Part shown: positions 42,946 through 52,167 of the stretch, one piece after another
Layout of the letters: each line of letters begins with the position of its first letter
Position numbering within the stretch: the stretch's first letter is position 1
NCBI GenBank assembly: GCA_023398375.1
Contig: JAEWSH010000133.1
Span: 186,001-250,000, forward strand
DNA from: Bacillota bacterium
GTDB taxonomy: Bacteria; Bacillota; Clostridia; Lachnospirales; Lachnospiraceae
DNA length: 64,000 nt
Direction: 5' to 3'
Made by a program: the position numbers and the translations under genes
Notes under the pieces: generated by a model
Seen by the model: only the letters and a program-made list of their open reading frames with translations
Told to the model about the DNA's origin: nothing
The model's database searches: none

Positions 42946-44496
42946 ATGAAAAAAATGTCAGATATATGCAACAAAATTATTTATACGATAGCAGTTATAG
43001 TGTTTTTGTGGCTGGTCATTTCGAATTTTTTAATAACTTGCAAGATGGATGTAGATCATTTACAACAAGAAAAGGTATTGTTTACACATAATAATATGGT
43101 TTTAAGTACTATTGTTCTATGTACATTGCTCGTTATTTTATTTCTCTTGAGCTGGTATTCGCATTATCATAAAAGAATGAGTGGGATACATAAAAATTTT
43201 TACAAAATTATTATGGTGATATTTATATTGGGTATTGGTGTGCTTTGGATTTTTTATACGCAGAGCATACCGGAATTTGACCAAAAAATAATTGAGAATA
43301 TTGCAAAAGATGTTATAAATCATGATTTTTCGGAATGGAAAACAGAAGGTTTTTATCTTAAAAAGTTTCCTTATCAGGTAGGTTATTTATTTGTAACGGA
43401 ACTTTTTTCCCGCGTGTTTGGAAATAGAATGCATATTATGCTGCAAGTTCTGAATGTATTAAGTGTGATAATAACTTATAATAGCATTTTGCATATCATA
43501 CGAAAGATGTTTAATAAAGATGATATTGAAAAATGTGCCACTGTTATATTAGTACTATTAATTCAGCCAATACTATTTTGTACATTTGAATATGGTAATT
43601 TGCTGGGCGTCATGTTTTCGACTTTGGCAATCTCTTTTTTTCTCTCTTATTTGAACGGATATAGTTCTAAATATATGTTCGCAATGGCACTATGTGCGGG
43701 CTTGGGAGTGCTGATGAAAAAAAACTGTACGATTGTTGAAATAGCAATCATTATGTTGCTGATTATTGATAGCATGAAAAAGATGAATAGAAAAAATATA
43801 ATAGCAATCATAATTGTAATGTCAGCCTGCTTTGCAGGATATAGCATGATGAAGATGAGCTATGAACATCGATGTGGGGAAAAGCTCGGAAACGGGACAC
43901 CTTTAACTTCATATCTGGTAATGGGAATGCAGGAATCCGATATGGCGCCTGGATGGTTTAATGGATATACCTATTATGTGCAGGGATCGAATGATTATGA
44001 TCCGCAAAAAATTTCAAATCAGATCAAGGAAGACTTAAAGGAAAGAACTAAAATAATGTTATATAATCCGCAATATGCAGTAACTTTTTTTACAAAAAAA
44101 GTGTTAAGTCAATGGAATGAACCAACTTTTGAATCAATATATGTTAGTCAGGTCTTGAAACATGAGATGAAAATGTCTCCTATTATAACAGATATATATA
44201 GGGGTAAGCTTTCAAAGATGCTATTTAACTATATGAAATATTACATACAGCTTTTATATTTATTTTCACTTATTGGAATCTGGAATCATAGAAAAGAAGT
44301 GACAAGCGGATATTTGGTATGTTTACTTTGTGTAATGGGTGGTTTTGCTTATCATTTACTATTTGAAGGAAAATCTCAATATGTATTAATTTTTATTCCG
44401 ATGATGATTCCGTATGCATCGGAAGGAATAGTGATCGTGAAGCGGTGCATCAGCAGAAAATTCGTTGTACCTGATAAGAAATATGTGATACAATAA
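42946..44496 (+). CDS. GT-C type membrane glycosyltransferase-like protein
   Basis: This 516-residue polytopic protein has about 11 membrane helices. After the third helix, the loop PEFDQKIIENIAKDVINHDF holds the acidic residue pattern typical of GT-C enzymes, which take sugar from a lipid phosphate donor. Later come KFPYQVGYLFVTELFSRVFG and a Cys/Lys-rich loop. Exact family (for example GT39 or GT83) is not certain. The GtrB-like GT2 next door could supply its donor. The start ATG follows ACGGAGTTAGTT. Confidence 0.68.
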   Translation: MKKMSDICNKIIYTIAVIVFLWLVISNFLITCKMDVDHLQQEKVLFTHNNMVLSTIVLCTLLVILFLLSWYSHYHKRMSGIHKNFYKIIMVIFILGIGVLWIFYTQSIPEFDQKIIENIAKDVINHDFSEWKTEGFYLKKFPYQVGYLFVTELFSRVFGNRMHIMLQVLNVLSVIITYNSILHIIRKMFNKDDIEKCATVILVLLIQPILFCTFEYGNLLGVMFSTLAISFFLSYLNGYSSKYMFAMALCAGLGVLMKKNCTIVEIAIIMLLIIDSMKKMNRKNIIAIIIVMSACFAGYSMMKMSYEHRCGEKLGNGTPLTSYLVMGMQESDMAPGWFNGYTYYVQGSNDYDPQKISNQIKEDLKERTKIMLYNPQYAVTFFTKKVLSQWNEPTFESIYVSQVLKHEMKMSPIITDIYRGKLSKMLFNYMKYYIQLLYLFSLIGIWNHRKEVTSGYLVCLLCVMGGFAYHLLFEGKSQYVLIFIPMMIPYASEGIVIVKRCISRKFVVPDKKYVIQ

Positions 44497-44564
44497 AGTA
44501 ATTTCGGAAGATGATAAAGAATAGTAAAAGTTCAATATAGAGGCAGTGAGGAAGGTCAGAAGAT

Positions 44565-45497
44565 ATGGCAAAATTATTAAGCATTGTAGTCCCGTGCTAT
44601 AATGAAGAAGAAACGGTCAGACCATTTTATGATGAAATAATAAAATTAGATAATTTTTTTGGACGTAAAGAGCTTGAAATTGAAATCATCTATGTGGATG
44701 ATGGTTCAAAAGATAAGACTCTGGAAAAAATAAAAGGACTATGTATGCAGGACAAGCGTGTACATGTAATTTCTTTTTCAAGAAATTTTGGAAAAGAGGC
44801 AGGAATTTATGCCGGACTGCAAAAGTCAAAAGGCGATTTAACAGTATTGATGGATGTCGATCTACAGGATCCGCCGTCATTATTACCGGAAATGTATACG
44901 TATATAGAGCAAGGATTTGATTCTGTTGCGACCAGACGTGTCAACCGGAAAGGAGAACCGCCTATCCGCTCTTTTTTTGCAAGGACTTTTTACAAGCTCA
45001 TGCATAAGATTTCAAAGACAGATATTGTAGACGGTGCGAGAGACTATCGTCTGATGACAAGACAGGTGGTGGAAGCGATTCTGGCAATGAGTGAATATAA
45101 CCGTTTTACGAAAGGAATTTTTGGATGGGTAGGCTTCGAGACAAAGTGGCTGGAGTATGAGAATGTGGAGAGAACAAGAGGTGAGACAAAGTGGTCTTTC
45201 TGGAAGTTATTTCTCTATTCATTGGATGGTATCATGGCTTTTTCCACAGCACCGCTGGCTATTGCATCCATTATGGGACTTTTTTTCTGCATCGTAGCAT
45301 TCTTATTCATTGCATTCGTGTTTATTAGGAAATGCCTGTTCGGAGATCCGGTATCCGGATGGCCATCACTTGTTTGTATCATGCTCTTCGTAGGTGGCGT
45401 ACAACTATTTTGCCTTGGTATTTTTGGTGAGTATATGTCGAAAATGTATCTGGAAGTCAAGAAGCGCCCAATTTACCTGGTCAAAGAAGAAATATAG
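44565..45497 (+). CDS. GtrB-like GT2 polyprenyl-phosphate glycosyltransferase
   Basis: This 310-residue protein has a GT-A domain (LSIVVPCYNEEETVRPFYDE, IIYVDDGSKDKTLEKI, SRNFGKEAGIYAGL, DVDLQDPPSLLPEM, GARDYRLMTRQVV) and two C-terminal membrane helices (residues 230-258 and 268-295). This is the GtrB/DpmA arrangement that loads a sugar on undecaprenyl phosphate. The lipid-linked sugar may feed the GT-C protein upstream. A GtrA-like protein is encoded 18 kb downstream. Confidence 0.9.
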   Translation: MAKLLSIVVPCYNEEETVRPFYDEIIKLDNFFGRKELEIEIIYVDDGSKDKTLEKIKGLCMQDKRVHVISFSRNFGKEAGIYAGLQKSKGDLTVLMDVDLQDPPSLLPEMYTYIEQGFDSVATRRVNRKGEPPIRSFFARTFYKLMHKISKTDIVDGARDYRLMTRQVVEAILAMSEYNRFTKGIFGWVGFETKWLEYENVERTRGETKWSFWKLFLYSLDGIMAFSTAPLAIASIMGLFFCIVAFLFIAFVFIRKCLFGDPVSGWPSLVCIMLFVGGVQLFCLGIFGEYMSKMYLEVKKRPIYLVKEEI

Positions 45498-45516
45498 TAA
45501 GTGAGGTATTTAAACG

Positions 45517-46881
45517 TTGCGTAAAATGGAATCTTTTAAGAGAATTATCGTATTACAATTAGCCGGTCTGAATTTATTGTTTCATGTGGCACTATATGCA
45601 ATATTATGGTATATGAATTATGCGGATACGATACAGGTATATTTCTGGAAGCGTGGGCATTGGCTGGTAATTATTACGTACGGACTGTTGCTGCTCTTTT
45701 TTTCCAGAATGTATGGGGGATATCAGATAGGCTATCTGAAATCGATAGAAGTCTTTTTTTCGCAGGTTTTTTCTACTATTTGTGTGAATATATTTTCCTA
45801 TTTTCAGATATCATTATTGAATGGTAATTTAATAAGACCAGGTCCTCTGCTCAGAATGACAGCACTTGATATTATAGGGATTGGATTGTGGACAATTGCT
45901 TCTACATGGATCTATCGTTCTATTTTTGCACCAAGAGAACTTCTGCTAGTACATGGAGACAGGTCAATTGAAGATATAACTGAAAAATTTTCCAGCCGCA
46001 AGGATAAATATAAGATCTGCCATTGTATGCACATTTCAGAGGGAATAGATGCAATATGCAAGGAAGCACAGAACCGTTATGACGCAGTAGTAATATGGGA
46101 TATTAAGACAGAAGATCGTAATAAGATCCTGAAGTATTGCTACGGACGGGAAATACGTGTCTATATCATGCCAAAAATAACAGATGTTATCGTAAAAGGC
46201 TCAGAGCAGCTGCATTTATTTGACACACCGATTTTATTGACTCGTGAATATGCATTAAAAATAGAGCAGAGAATGATTAAAAGAATCATAGATATGGTCT
46301 GCGCTTTGATACTATTGGTGGTTACATCACCAATCATGCTGGTGACGGCAATTGCAATTAAATCGTATGACAAAGGCCCTGTTTTCTATAAACAGATCCG
46401 ATGCACAAAGGGACAAAAAGAATTTGGTATCTTGAAGTTCCGTAGTATGCGTGTCGATGCAGAAAAAGATGGAGTCGCAAGGCTGGCGGCAAAGAATGAT
46501 TCCAGGATCACGCCGATTGGTAAATTTATCCGTAAAGTCAGAATTGATGAACTGCCACAGCTATTTAATATAATAGCGGGTGATATGTCATTTATCGGAC
46601 CACGCCCTGAGCGACCTGAGATTATCAGACAATACATTCAGGAAATGCCGGAATTTGAATTCCGGACAAGAGTAAAAGCTGGTTTGGCAGGATATGCACA
46701 GGTATTCGGCAAGTACAATACGACACCTTACGATAAATTAAAACTGGATTTATTTTATATTGAAAACTATTCGGTATGGCTGGATATCAGGCTGATGCTT
46801 TTGACATTGAAGATTTTAGTAAAACCGGAAAGTACGGAAGGCGTCGATACAGCACAGGTAACAGCTATGAAAAAGGAATAA
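45517..46881 (+). CDS. Polyprenyl glycosylphosphotransferase (priming enzyme, WbaP/EpsL-like)
   Basis: This 454-residue initiating enzyme has five membrane helices in the N-terminal half, a nucleotide-fold middle and the C-terminal bacterial sugar transferase domain: RMIKRIIDMVCALILL, GPVFYKQIRCTKGQKEFGI, LKFRSMRVDAEKDG, RKVRIDELPQLFNIIAGDM and GPRPERPE. It transfers a sugar phosphate to undecaprenyl phosphate, the first step of the repeat unit. TTG at 45517, 10 bases after GTGAGG, is the likely start. ATG 45526 is possible. It begins the chain-length and assembly section of the operon. Confidence 0.92.
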   Translation: MRKMESFKRIIVLQLAGLNLLFHVALYAILWYMNYADTIQVYFWKRGHWLVIITYGLLLLFFSRMYGGYQIGYLKSIEVFFSQVFSTICVNIFSYFQISLLNGNLIRPGPLLRMTALDIIGIGLWTIASTWIYRSIFAPRELLLVHGDRSIEDITEKFSSRKDKYKICHCMHISEGIDAICKEAQNRYDAVVIWDIKTEDRNKILKYCYGREIRVYIMPKITDVIVKGSEQLHLFDTPILLTREYALKIEQRMIKRIIDMVCALILLVVTSPIMLVTAIAIKSYDKGPVFYKQIRCTKGQKEFGILKFRSMRVDAEKDGVARLAAKNDSRITPIGKFIRKVRIDELPQLFNIIAGDMSFIGPRPERPEIIRQYIQEMPEFEFRTRVKAGLAGYAQVFGKYNTTPYDKLKLDLFYIENYSVWLDIRLMLLTLKILVKPESTEGVDTAQVTAMKKE

Positions 46882-46885
46882 TATC

Positions 46886-48016
46886 ATGTGGGAAAGTAAG
46901 TATGGAAAAGAGCCAGCAGATTTAAAACTGCTGGCAATACAATTTTATAGAAAAAGCTGGATTGTTTTCGTATCAGCGCTCCTGGGCGGGATTCTTTTTG
47001 GGACAGGCTATTTTATCAGGAATGTAGTGCTGGCTCCGGAGCCTTCCTATGAAGCGCATGCCATGCTGTATGTGGACTTTGTGGAAAGCGACGAGGGTGG
47101 TCCGAAGTATTATGCATTTAATACGGGAGGATGGTCAGGATTTGTAAAGACAGATGAGATTCTGGATCGCGCCATTGCATATTTACAGAAAGACGAGAAC
47201 GCAGCTGCTTTAACCAATCCAATTGATAAGGAAGAGATGAGAGAAAGCGTAAAGGCAAGTGTAGATGCGGATTATCGCGTAGTAGATCTGATTGTGACCA
47301 ATGCGGATCCGGAAAGAGCAGTCATGATATCGCATGCAATTGAAAAGGGTTTCCTGGACTTTGGGGAAGCGATGAAGGAGATTGAACAGATACGTATTAT
47401 GACTACGGCAGATAAGGCGGATCGTATCATGATAGATACCGATACCTATCGTGCAATTATCTGGGGTGCAATCATAACAAGTGTCATTGTAATGCTGATC
47501 ATGGCAATTCAGACGATATTGGATGACTCCATTTATGTACCAATTACATTTGAGAGAAGATATGGGATTCCTATGCTTGGAGCAACCATGGCATCCCGGA
47601 GACCAGCAGATCTGAAAGGCATGGAAGATTCGTTTCAGAAAGCCAGAAATGCAGAAATAAATACAAATTATGAATATCTATGTACAGAAGAAAAAATGGC
47701 AGTACTTACAGTTAGCACCGATATGGCTGACATGAAAGAATATAAGGATATAGAAAATGCTGCCTTGCTTCAGATTGCAGGATTACCGAAAGTAATGAAT
47801 CTATTGCAGCACCCTGAAGAAATTAAAAAGCTTACGCAATATGAGGGAGTAATTATGGAAGTCCCGGCAGGCAGACACAATGGGCGTATCATCGAATATA
47901 CAATTGCGCAGACAGAGAAATTTGATTGTAAAGTGAAAGCTGCGATATTGATCCATGCAGATGAAAAACTGTTAAAAACGTATTATTTTGGAAGTAATTT
48001 CAGTAAAGGGAAATAA
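46886..48016 (+). CDS. Wzz chain-length determinant with degenerate BY-kinase-like domain
   Basis: The 376-residue protein has membrane helices at residues 25-45 and 190-210 framing an extracytoplasmic Wzz-type domain (SYEAHAMLYVDF, LTNPIDKEEMRESVKASVD). A C-terminal cytoplasmic domain (residues 215-376) keeps the BY-kinase layout (VLTVSTDMADMKEYKDIE, YEGVIMEVPAGRHNG, DCKVKAAILIHADEK, YYFGS) but lacks a Walker A lysine, a DxD Walker A' and a Tyr cluster. It therefore looks catalytically dead. It should set glycan length with the Wzy polymerase. No active BY-kinase or phosphatase gene is adjacent. Confidence 0.78.
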   Translation: MWESKYGKEPADLKLLAIQFYRKSWIVFVSALLGGILFGTGYFIRNVVLAPEPSYEAHAMLYVDFVESDEGGPKYYAFNTGGWSGFVKTDEILDRAIAYLQKDENAAALTNPIDKEEMRESVKASVDADYRVVDLIVTNADPERAVMISHAIEKGFLDFGEAMKEIEQIRIMTTADKADRIMIDTDTYRAIIWGAIITSVIVMLIMAIQTILDDSIYVPITFERRYGIPMLGATMASRRPADLKGMEDSFQKARNAEINTNYEYLCTEEKMAVLTVSTDMADMKEYKDIENAALLQIAGLPKVMNLLQHPEEIKKLTQYEGVIMEVPAGRHNGRIIEYTIAQTEKFDCKVKAAILIHADEKLLKTYYFGSNFSKGK

Positions 48017-48018
48017 AA

Positions 48019-48804
48019 ATGAGAATGAAGGTACAAGTGTTGGTTGCTGCGATGTTTCAAGAGTCGCAGCAATTAGTCAATAAAATGAATCTTTCTACCG
48101 ACGCTATCATCATTAATCAGAGCGACGGTTATGCATATGAAGAATTCTTGCATCATGGTAACCGGATACAATTCTACTCTATGAAAGAGCGGGGGGTTGG
48201 TTTAAGTCGTAATAATGCGCTCCTTCGTGCTGATCATTATATCAGTCTTTTTTCAGATGAAGATATCGTATACTACGATCAATATGAACAGATTATTTTA
48301 CAGGAGTTCGGGCAGCATCCGGAAGCCGATATGATTGTATTCAACTTTGATGTGAACGAAGAACGTATGACTTATTATAATCATAAATGGAAGAGAGTTC
48401 ATTTGTACAATTGCGGAAGATATCCGACTTTTAGCTTTGCCATTAAAACAGATAAAGTGCATAGAAAGAATATTACGTATTCCCTGCTGTTTGGTGGCGG
48501 AGCCAGGTATAGTAATGGCGAAGACAGTTTATTTATACGGGAATGTATCAAAAAGGGACTGAAAGTCTATGCTTCAGACAAAGTGATAGGAAAAGAAGAA
48601 GGCAGGCCTTCTACCTGGTTTCATGGATATACAAAGAAGTTTTTTGTAGACAGAGGGGTATTATATCATTATCTATACGGACGTCTGGCGTTACTTCTGT
48701 CTATCCGCTTTTTAGTAAAATATAGAGCGGTGATGTGTACGGAAATACCGTTAAAAGAAGCATTTCTATATATGAAGCAGGGAATTCGGGAAGCAAGATT
48801 TTAG
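48019..48804 (+). CDS. GT2-like glycosyltransferase (divergent)
   Basis: This 261-residue protein is a divergent GT-A glycosyltransferase: VQVLVAAMFQESQQ, RGVGLSRNNALLRADH and the metal site LFSDEDIVYYD in place of FLDSDD, then LLFGGGARYSNGEDSLFIREC. It lacks the classic DDGS loop. It starts two bases after the Wzz gene and is co-transcribed with it and the polymerase that follows. Donor and acceptor unknown. Confidence 0.78.
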   Translation: MRMKVQVLVAAMFQESQQLVNKMNLSTDAIIINQSDGYAYEEFLHHGNRIQFYSMKERGVGLSRNNALLRADHYISLFSDEDIVYYDQYEQIILQEFGQHPEADMIVFNFDVNEERMTYYNHKWKRVHLYNCGRYPTFSFAIKTDKVHRKNITYSLLFGGGARYSNGEDSLFIRECIKKGLKVYASDKVIGKEEGRPSTWFHGYTKKFFVDRGVLYHYLYGRLALLLSIRFLVKYRAVMCTEIPLKEAFLYMKQGIREARF

Positions 48805-48871
48805 CTGTAATCTGAAGATAAGAAGTTACAGTTCAGCCTTGAATACCAACAATAAGAAACGGGGATTTGAT

Positions 48872-49945
48872 ATGTTACTCTATATAGGAGTTACAGTACT
48901 AGCTGTGATCTTAGCATGTGCTGTGAATAACCGATGCGAATCAGATAAGAATATACTTACAAGACAACAAGTATGTAACAGGATATGCGTGATTGCTATT
49001 TTTACGCTTCTTTTTGCTGTCTCAGCCGGAAGATATTATGTTGGAAATGACTACGGAGAGTATGTTGATATCTTTGCAAAGATTCATCTGAGCCGCAATG
49101 TATCAAGCGAATTTGGATTTAATTCGGTAGTACGTGCCATACAGTACCTGTGCGGATATGATCAGTTCATTCCCGTCTTTGCAGTCTTTTCGTTTGCAAC
49201 GGTTTCTTTCTTTTTAAAAGCGGTCTATGACCAGGCTGATTGGTTCGCATATAGTTTTTTCTTATTTATGGCATCTGGTTACTATCTTTCAAGTCTAAAT
49301 ACGGTGCGCTATTATTTTGCACTTGCACTTGCAATGTATGCTGCAAAATATATGATAAAGAAAGACTATGCCAGATTTCTGCTGTGGATACTGGCTGCTG
49401 CAATGTTCCATAAGACAGTTCTGATCGTAATTCCTGTTTACTGGTTTGCATCAAGACAATGGAAGAAAAGAGAGATCGCGATCGTATTGGTATTCTGTAC
49501 TTCACTCCTGTTTATGAGAGACTTTTATCGAAAGATTATTTTTATGATTTATCCTTATTATGAGAATTCAGTATTTGATACAGGGAACACTTCTTATATG
49601 AATATTTTGAAAGGTATTTGTATTTTACTATTTGCTCTTCTTTACTATAAACAGGCAATCTTGGGGAATAAACAGAATGAATTTTATTTTAAATTGAACA
49701 TAGGGGCATTGCTGGTATATCTGTTTGCATCCTTTATTCCGGAAGTATCCAGAATCGGTTATTATCTGAACGCTTTTCAAGTGTTTTTGATACCAAATAT
49801 ACTGATCCGGATACCAGTTAAAAGACAGCGCATATTTTTTACATCAGTAATCACAATGGCATATCTGTTTTATTTTGCTATTTTTATGCATCGCGCAGGC
49901 GGTGTGGAATTAAGGATCATACCATATGCAACATGGATATTTTAA
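48872..49945 (+). CDS. EpsG/Wzy family polysaccharide polymerase
   Basis: This 357-residue membrane protein has about ten helices and the EpsG-type stretch VGNDYGEYVDIFAKI, plus SSLNTVRYYFALALAMYA, LAAAMFHKT and the late RIGYYLNAFQVFLIPN. It would join repeat units at the outer face. ATG 48872, behind ACGGGGATT, is preferred over a TTG 11 codons upstream. It lies directly after the Wzz and GT2 genes, the usual place for a polymerase. Confidence 0.88.
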   Translation: MLLYIGVTVLAVILACAVNNRCESDKNILTRQQVCNRICVIAIFTLLFAVSAGRYYVGNDYGEYVDIFAKIHLSRNVSSEFGFNSVVRAIQYLCGYDQFIPVFAVFSFATVSFFLKAVYDQADWFAYSFFLFMASGYYLSSLNTVRYYFALALAMYAAKYMIKKDYARFLLWILAAAMFHKTVLIVIPVYWFASRQWKKREIAIVLVFCTSLLFMRDFYRKIIFMIYPYYENSVFDTGNTSYMNILKGICILLFALLYYKQAILGNKQNEFYFKLNIGALLVYLFASFIPEVSRIGYYLNAFQVFLIPNILIRIPVKRQRIFFTSVITMAYLFYFAIFMHRAGGVELRIIPYATWIF

Positions 49946-49972
49946 TAGTGTGAATTCTTTGACGCGCGAAAT

Positions 49973-50005
49973 GCATAACTGTTGCTGTGAAGCTGTAAGG
50001 CTGTA
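49973..50005 (-). repeat. Dispersed repeat module, inverted relative of 13159-13188
   Basis: These bases (GCATAACTGTTGCTGTGAAG, then CTGTAAGGCTGTA) are the reverse complement of the block at 13159 with three substitutions and one indel. They lie in the 91-base gap before the next GT2. Confidence 0.5.
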
Positions 50006-50036
50006 TAGTAAATGACAATGTTCAGAAAGGCTATCT

Positions 50037-50837
50037 ATGAATATAAGATTCAGTATCATCGTGGTCTGCTATAATGCAGGAAATAAGTTGGCAGATACAG
50101 TGAGCAGTATATTGAGACAGACATATCAGGAGTATGAGATTATTATAAAAGATGGTGGTTCTACGGATGATTCTTTATCCGGACTGCCGCAAGATGAGCG
50201 GATTCATGTAACTTCCGGCAGGGATGCAGGAATTTATGATGCAATGAATCAGGCAATCGGATCAGCAAAAGGGGAATACTACTTATTTTTAAATTGCGGA
50301 GATTCTTTTTATAACAATAAGGTGCTAGAGAGCACGGCAGATATCATATCGGATATTTCGCAGAAGGAGGATTCTTTACTCTATTATGGAGATACGTATA
50401 ACGAGCAGGAACGGTCAATTATTCATATGAATAGAACGATTACACCATTTACCTGTTACAGGCATATCCCATGTCATCAGGCATGCTTTTATGCGAAGGC
50501 ATTATTTGAAGAAAGACAATATGATACGAATTACGTGGTACGGGCGGACTATGAACATTTCTTATGGAGTTATTTCTGCAGGCGGGCTCATCCACAGTAT
50601 CTCGGAATCGTAGTGGCAAATTATGAAGGAGGTGGATTTTCAGAGAGCAAAAATAACCATAGACAGGATGTCGAAGAGCATAAGACAATAACAAAAAGAT
50701 ATATGTCAGGGAAACAACTGCTGCAATTCAGACTGATCATGGCGCTGACATTAGTGCCACTTCGCAGATTCCTGAGCCGGCAGAAGTGTTTTTCAAAAAT
50801 ATATAACGGAATAAAAAAGGTATTATACCGTTCTTAA
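50037..50837 (+). CDS. GT2 family glycosyltransferase (WcaE-like)
   Basis: This 266-residue GT-A enzyme has RFSIIVVCYNAGNKLADT, IIIKDGGSTDDSL, GRDAGIYDAMNQAIGSAKG and FLNCGDSFYNN near the metal-binding site, the WcaE-type replacement of the DxD. The HIPCHQACFYAKALF segment also fits. It ends in basic residues (LRRFLSRQKCFSKIYNG) that may contact the membrane. AGAAAGGCTATCT precedes the ATG. Directly followed by a GT4 gene. Confidence 0.86.
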   Translation: MNIRFSIIVVCYNAGNKLADTVSSILRQTYQEYEIIIKDGGSTDDSLSGLPQDERIHVTSGRDAGIYDAMNQAIGSAKGEYYLFLNCGDSFYNNKVLESTADIISDISQKEDSLLYYGDTYNEQERSIIHMNRTITPFTCYRHIPCHQACFYAKALFEERQYDTNYVVRADYEHFLWSYFCRRAHPQYLGIVVANYEGGGFSESKNNHRQDVEEHKTITKRYMSGKQLLQFRLIMALTLVPLRRFLSRQKCFSKIYNGIKKVLYRS

Positions 50838-50885
50838 ATGGGAAAGAATGATAGTAGAAGAGAAATTATCAGAAATGGGGGTATT

Positions 50886-52157
50886 ATGCGAGTATTATGG
50901 TTATGTAACATCATGTTGCCGTTCATTGCCGAACATATCGGCGTAAAGGCAAGTAATCGTGAGGGCTGGCTGACAGGTCTCGCTGGTCGTTTTCAGAATG
51001 ACACAGGAGAGAATCAGATCACACTTGGCATTTGTTTTCCTGTAAATACAGGAAATGGAGACGTTCAGGGTGAGATTGATGGTATTACCTACTATGGATT
51101 TTATGAGAATGTAGCAAAAGAAACGGAATATGGAAAGACGCTGGATGCAAGTATGTTAAGAATATTGGCTGATTTCAGACCTGATATCGTTCATATTTTT
51201 GGAACTGAATTTCCACATACGCTTGCAATGGTAAAGGCATTTCATGATCCGGCCCATACGCTGATCGGCATGCAGGGAGTATGTGCCGCCTGTGCAGAAC
51301 ACTATTTTGATGGTATTCCGCCATATATCAGATATCGTTATACATTGCGTGATATACTAAAATTTGACAATATCAGAAGCCAGCAGAAGAAGTTCCGAAT
51401 TCGTGCAGCGAGAGAAGCACAGGCAATCAAAGGAGTCGATCATGTGACCGGAAGAACTTCTTTGGATAGAGAGGTTACTGCTGCAATTCATGAAGGCATT
51501 CATTACCATTTTATGAATGAGACTTTAAGAAGTAATTTTTATGATAAAATGTGGAATCTGAATGATTGTGAAAGATATTCCATCTTTTTGAGCCAGGGGG
51601 ATTATCCACTGAAGGGATTTCACTATATGCTTCAGGCGCTGCCTGTTATTAAAAAGGTATACCCGGAAACACATGTTTATATTGCAGGCAATCAGATCAC
51701 AAAGCATGATACATGGCAATCCAGATGGAAACTTTCTTCCTATGGAAAATATCTGTTACAATTGATGTGTGAAAATGAGCTGGAAGACAGCATAACTTTT
51801 TTGGGAATGGTCGATAGCCAGGAGATGTGCAGGCAAATGCTGCGCGCGCACGTATTTGTCTCCCCTTCCACGATGGAAAACTCACCTAATTCAGTAGGAG
51901 AAGCAATGCTTCTGGGACTGCCGGTAGTGGCATCTTCTGTTGGAGGTGTGGCTAGTATGCTGACGCATGAAGAGGAAGGATTCCTGTATCCGGTCAATGA
52001 AGTAAATCTTCTTGCGAATTATGTCTGTAAGATTTTTTCTGATGATATGATAGCAATGCACTTGTCGGAGCAGGCAAGAGCCCGTGCGGTCAAAACGCAT
52101 GATCCGGAGATAAATTACAGACGCCTGATAACGATCTATCAGAAAATGTATAAATAG
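50886..52157 (+). CDS. GT4 family glycosyltransferase
   Basis: This GT-B enzyme of 423 residues has an N-terminal domain (RVLWLCNIMLPFIAE, IVHIFGTEFPHTLAMVK) with a Cys-containing loop (GVCAACAEHYF) and a C-terminal GT4 donor domain (SQGDYPLKGFHYMLQA, ITFLGMVDSQEMC, VFVSPSTMENSPNSVGEAM, GLPVVASSVGGVASML). The Glu of the EX7E-type pair is in the last but one motif. ATG 50886 follows ATGGGGGT. The longer frame from 50838 adds 16 residues with no ribosome binding site. Confidence 0.87.
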   Translation: MRVLWLCNIMLPFIAEHIGVKASNREGWLTGLAGRFQNDTGENQITLGICFPVNTGNGDVQGEIDGITYYGFYENVAKETEYGKTLDASMLRILADFRPDIVHIFGTEFPHTLAMVKAFHDPAHTLIGMQGVCAACAEHYFDGIPPYIRYRYTLRDILKFDNIRSQQKKFRIRAAREAQAIKGVDHVTGRTSLDREVTAAIHEGIHYHFMNETLRSNFYDKMWNLNDCERYSIFLSQGDYPLKGFHYMLQALPVIKKVYPETHVYIAGNQITKHDTWQSRWKLSSYGKYLLQLMCENELEDSITFLGMVDSQEMCRQMLRAHVFVSPSTMENSPNSVGEAMLLGLPVVASSVGGVASMLTHEEEGFLYPVNEVNLLANYVCKIFSDDMIAMHLSEQARARAVKTHDPEINYRRLITIYQKMYK

Positions 52158-52167
52158 AGGAGCTATT

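Noticed and set aside
46886..48016. Active bacterial tyrosine kinase
   Set aside because: Walker A, Walker A' and the Tyr-rich tail are absent, so only a kinase-like fold is claimed.
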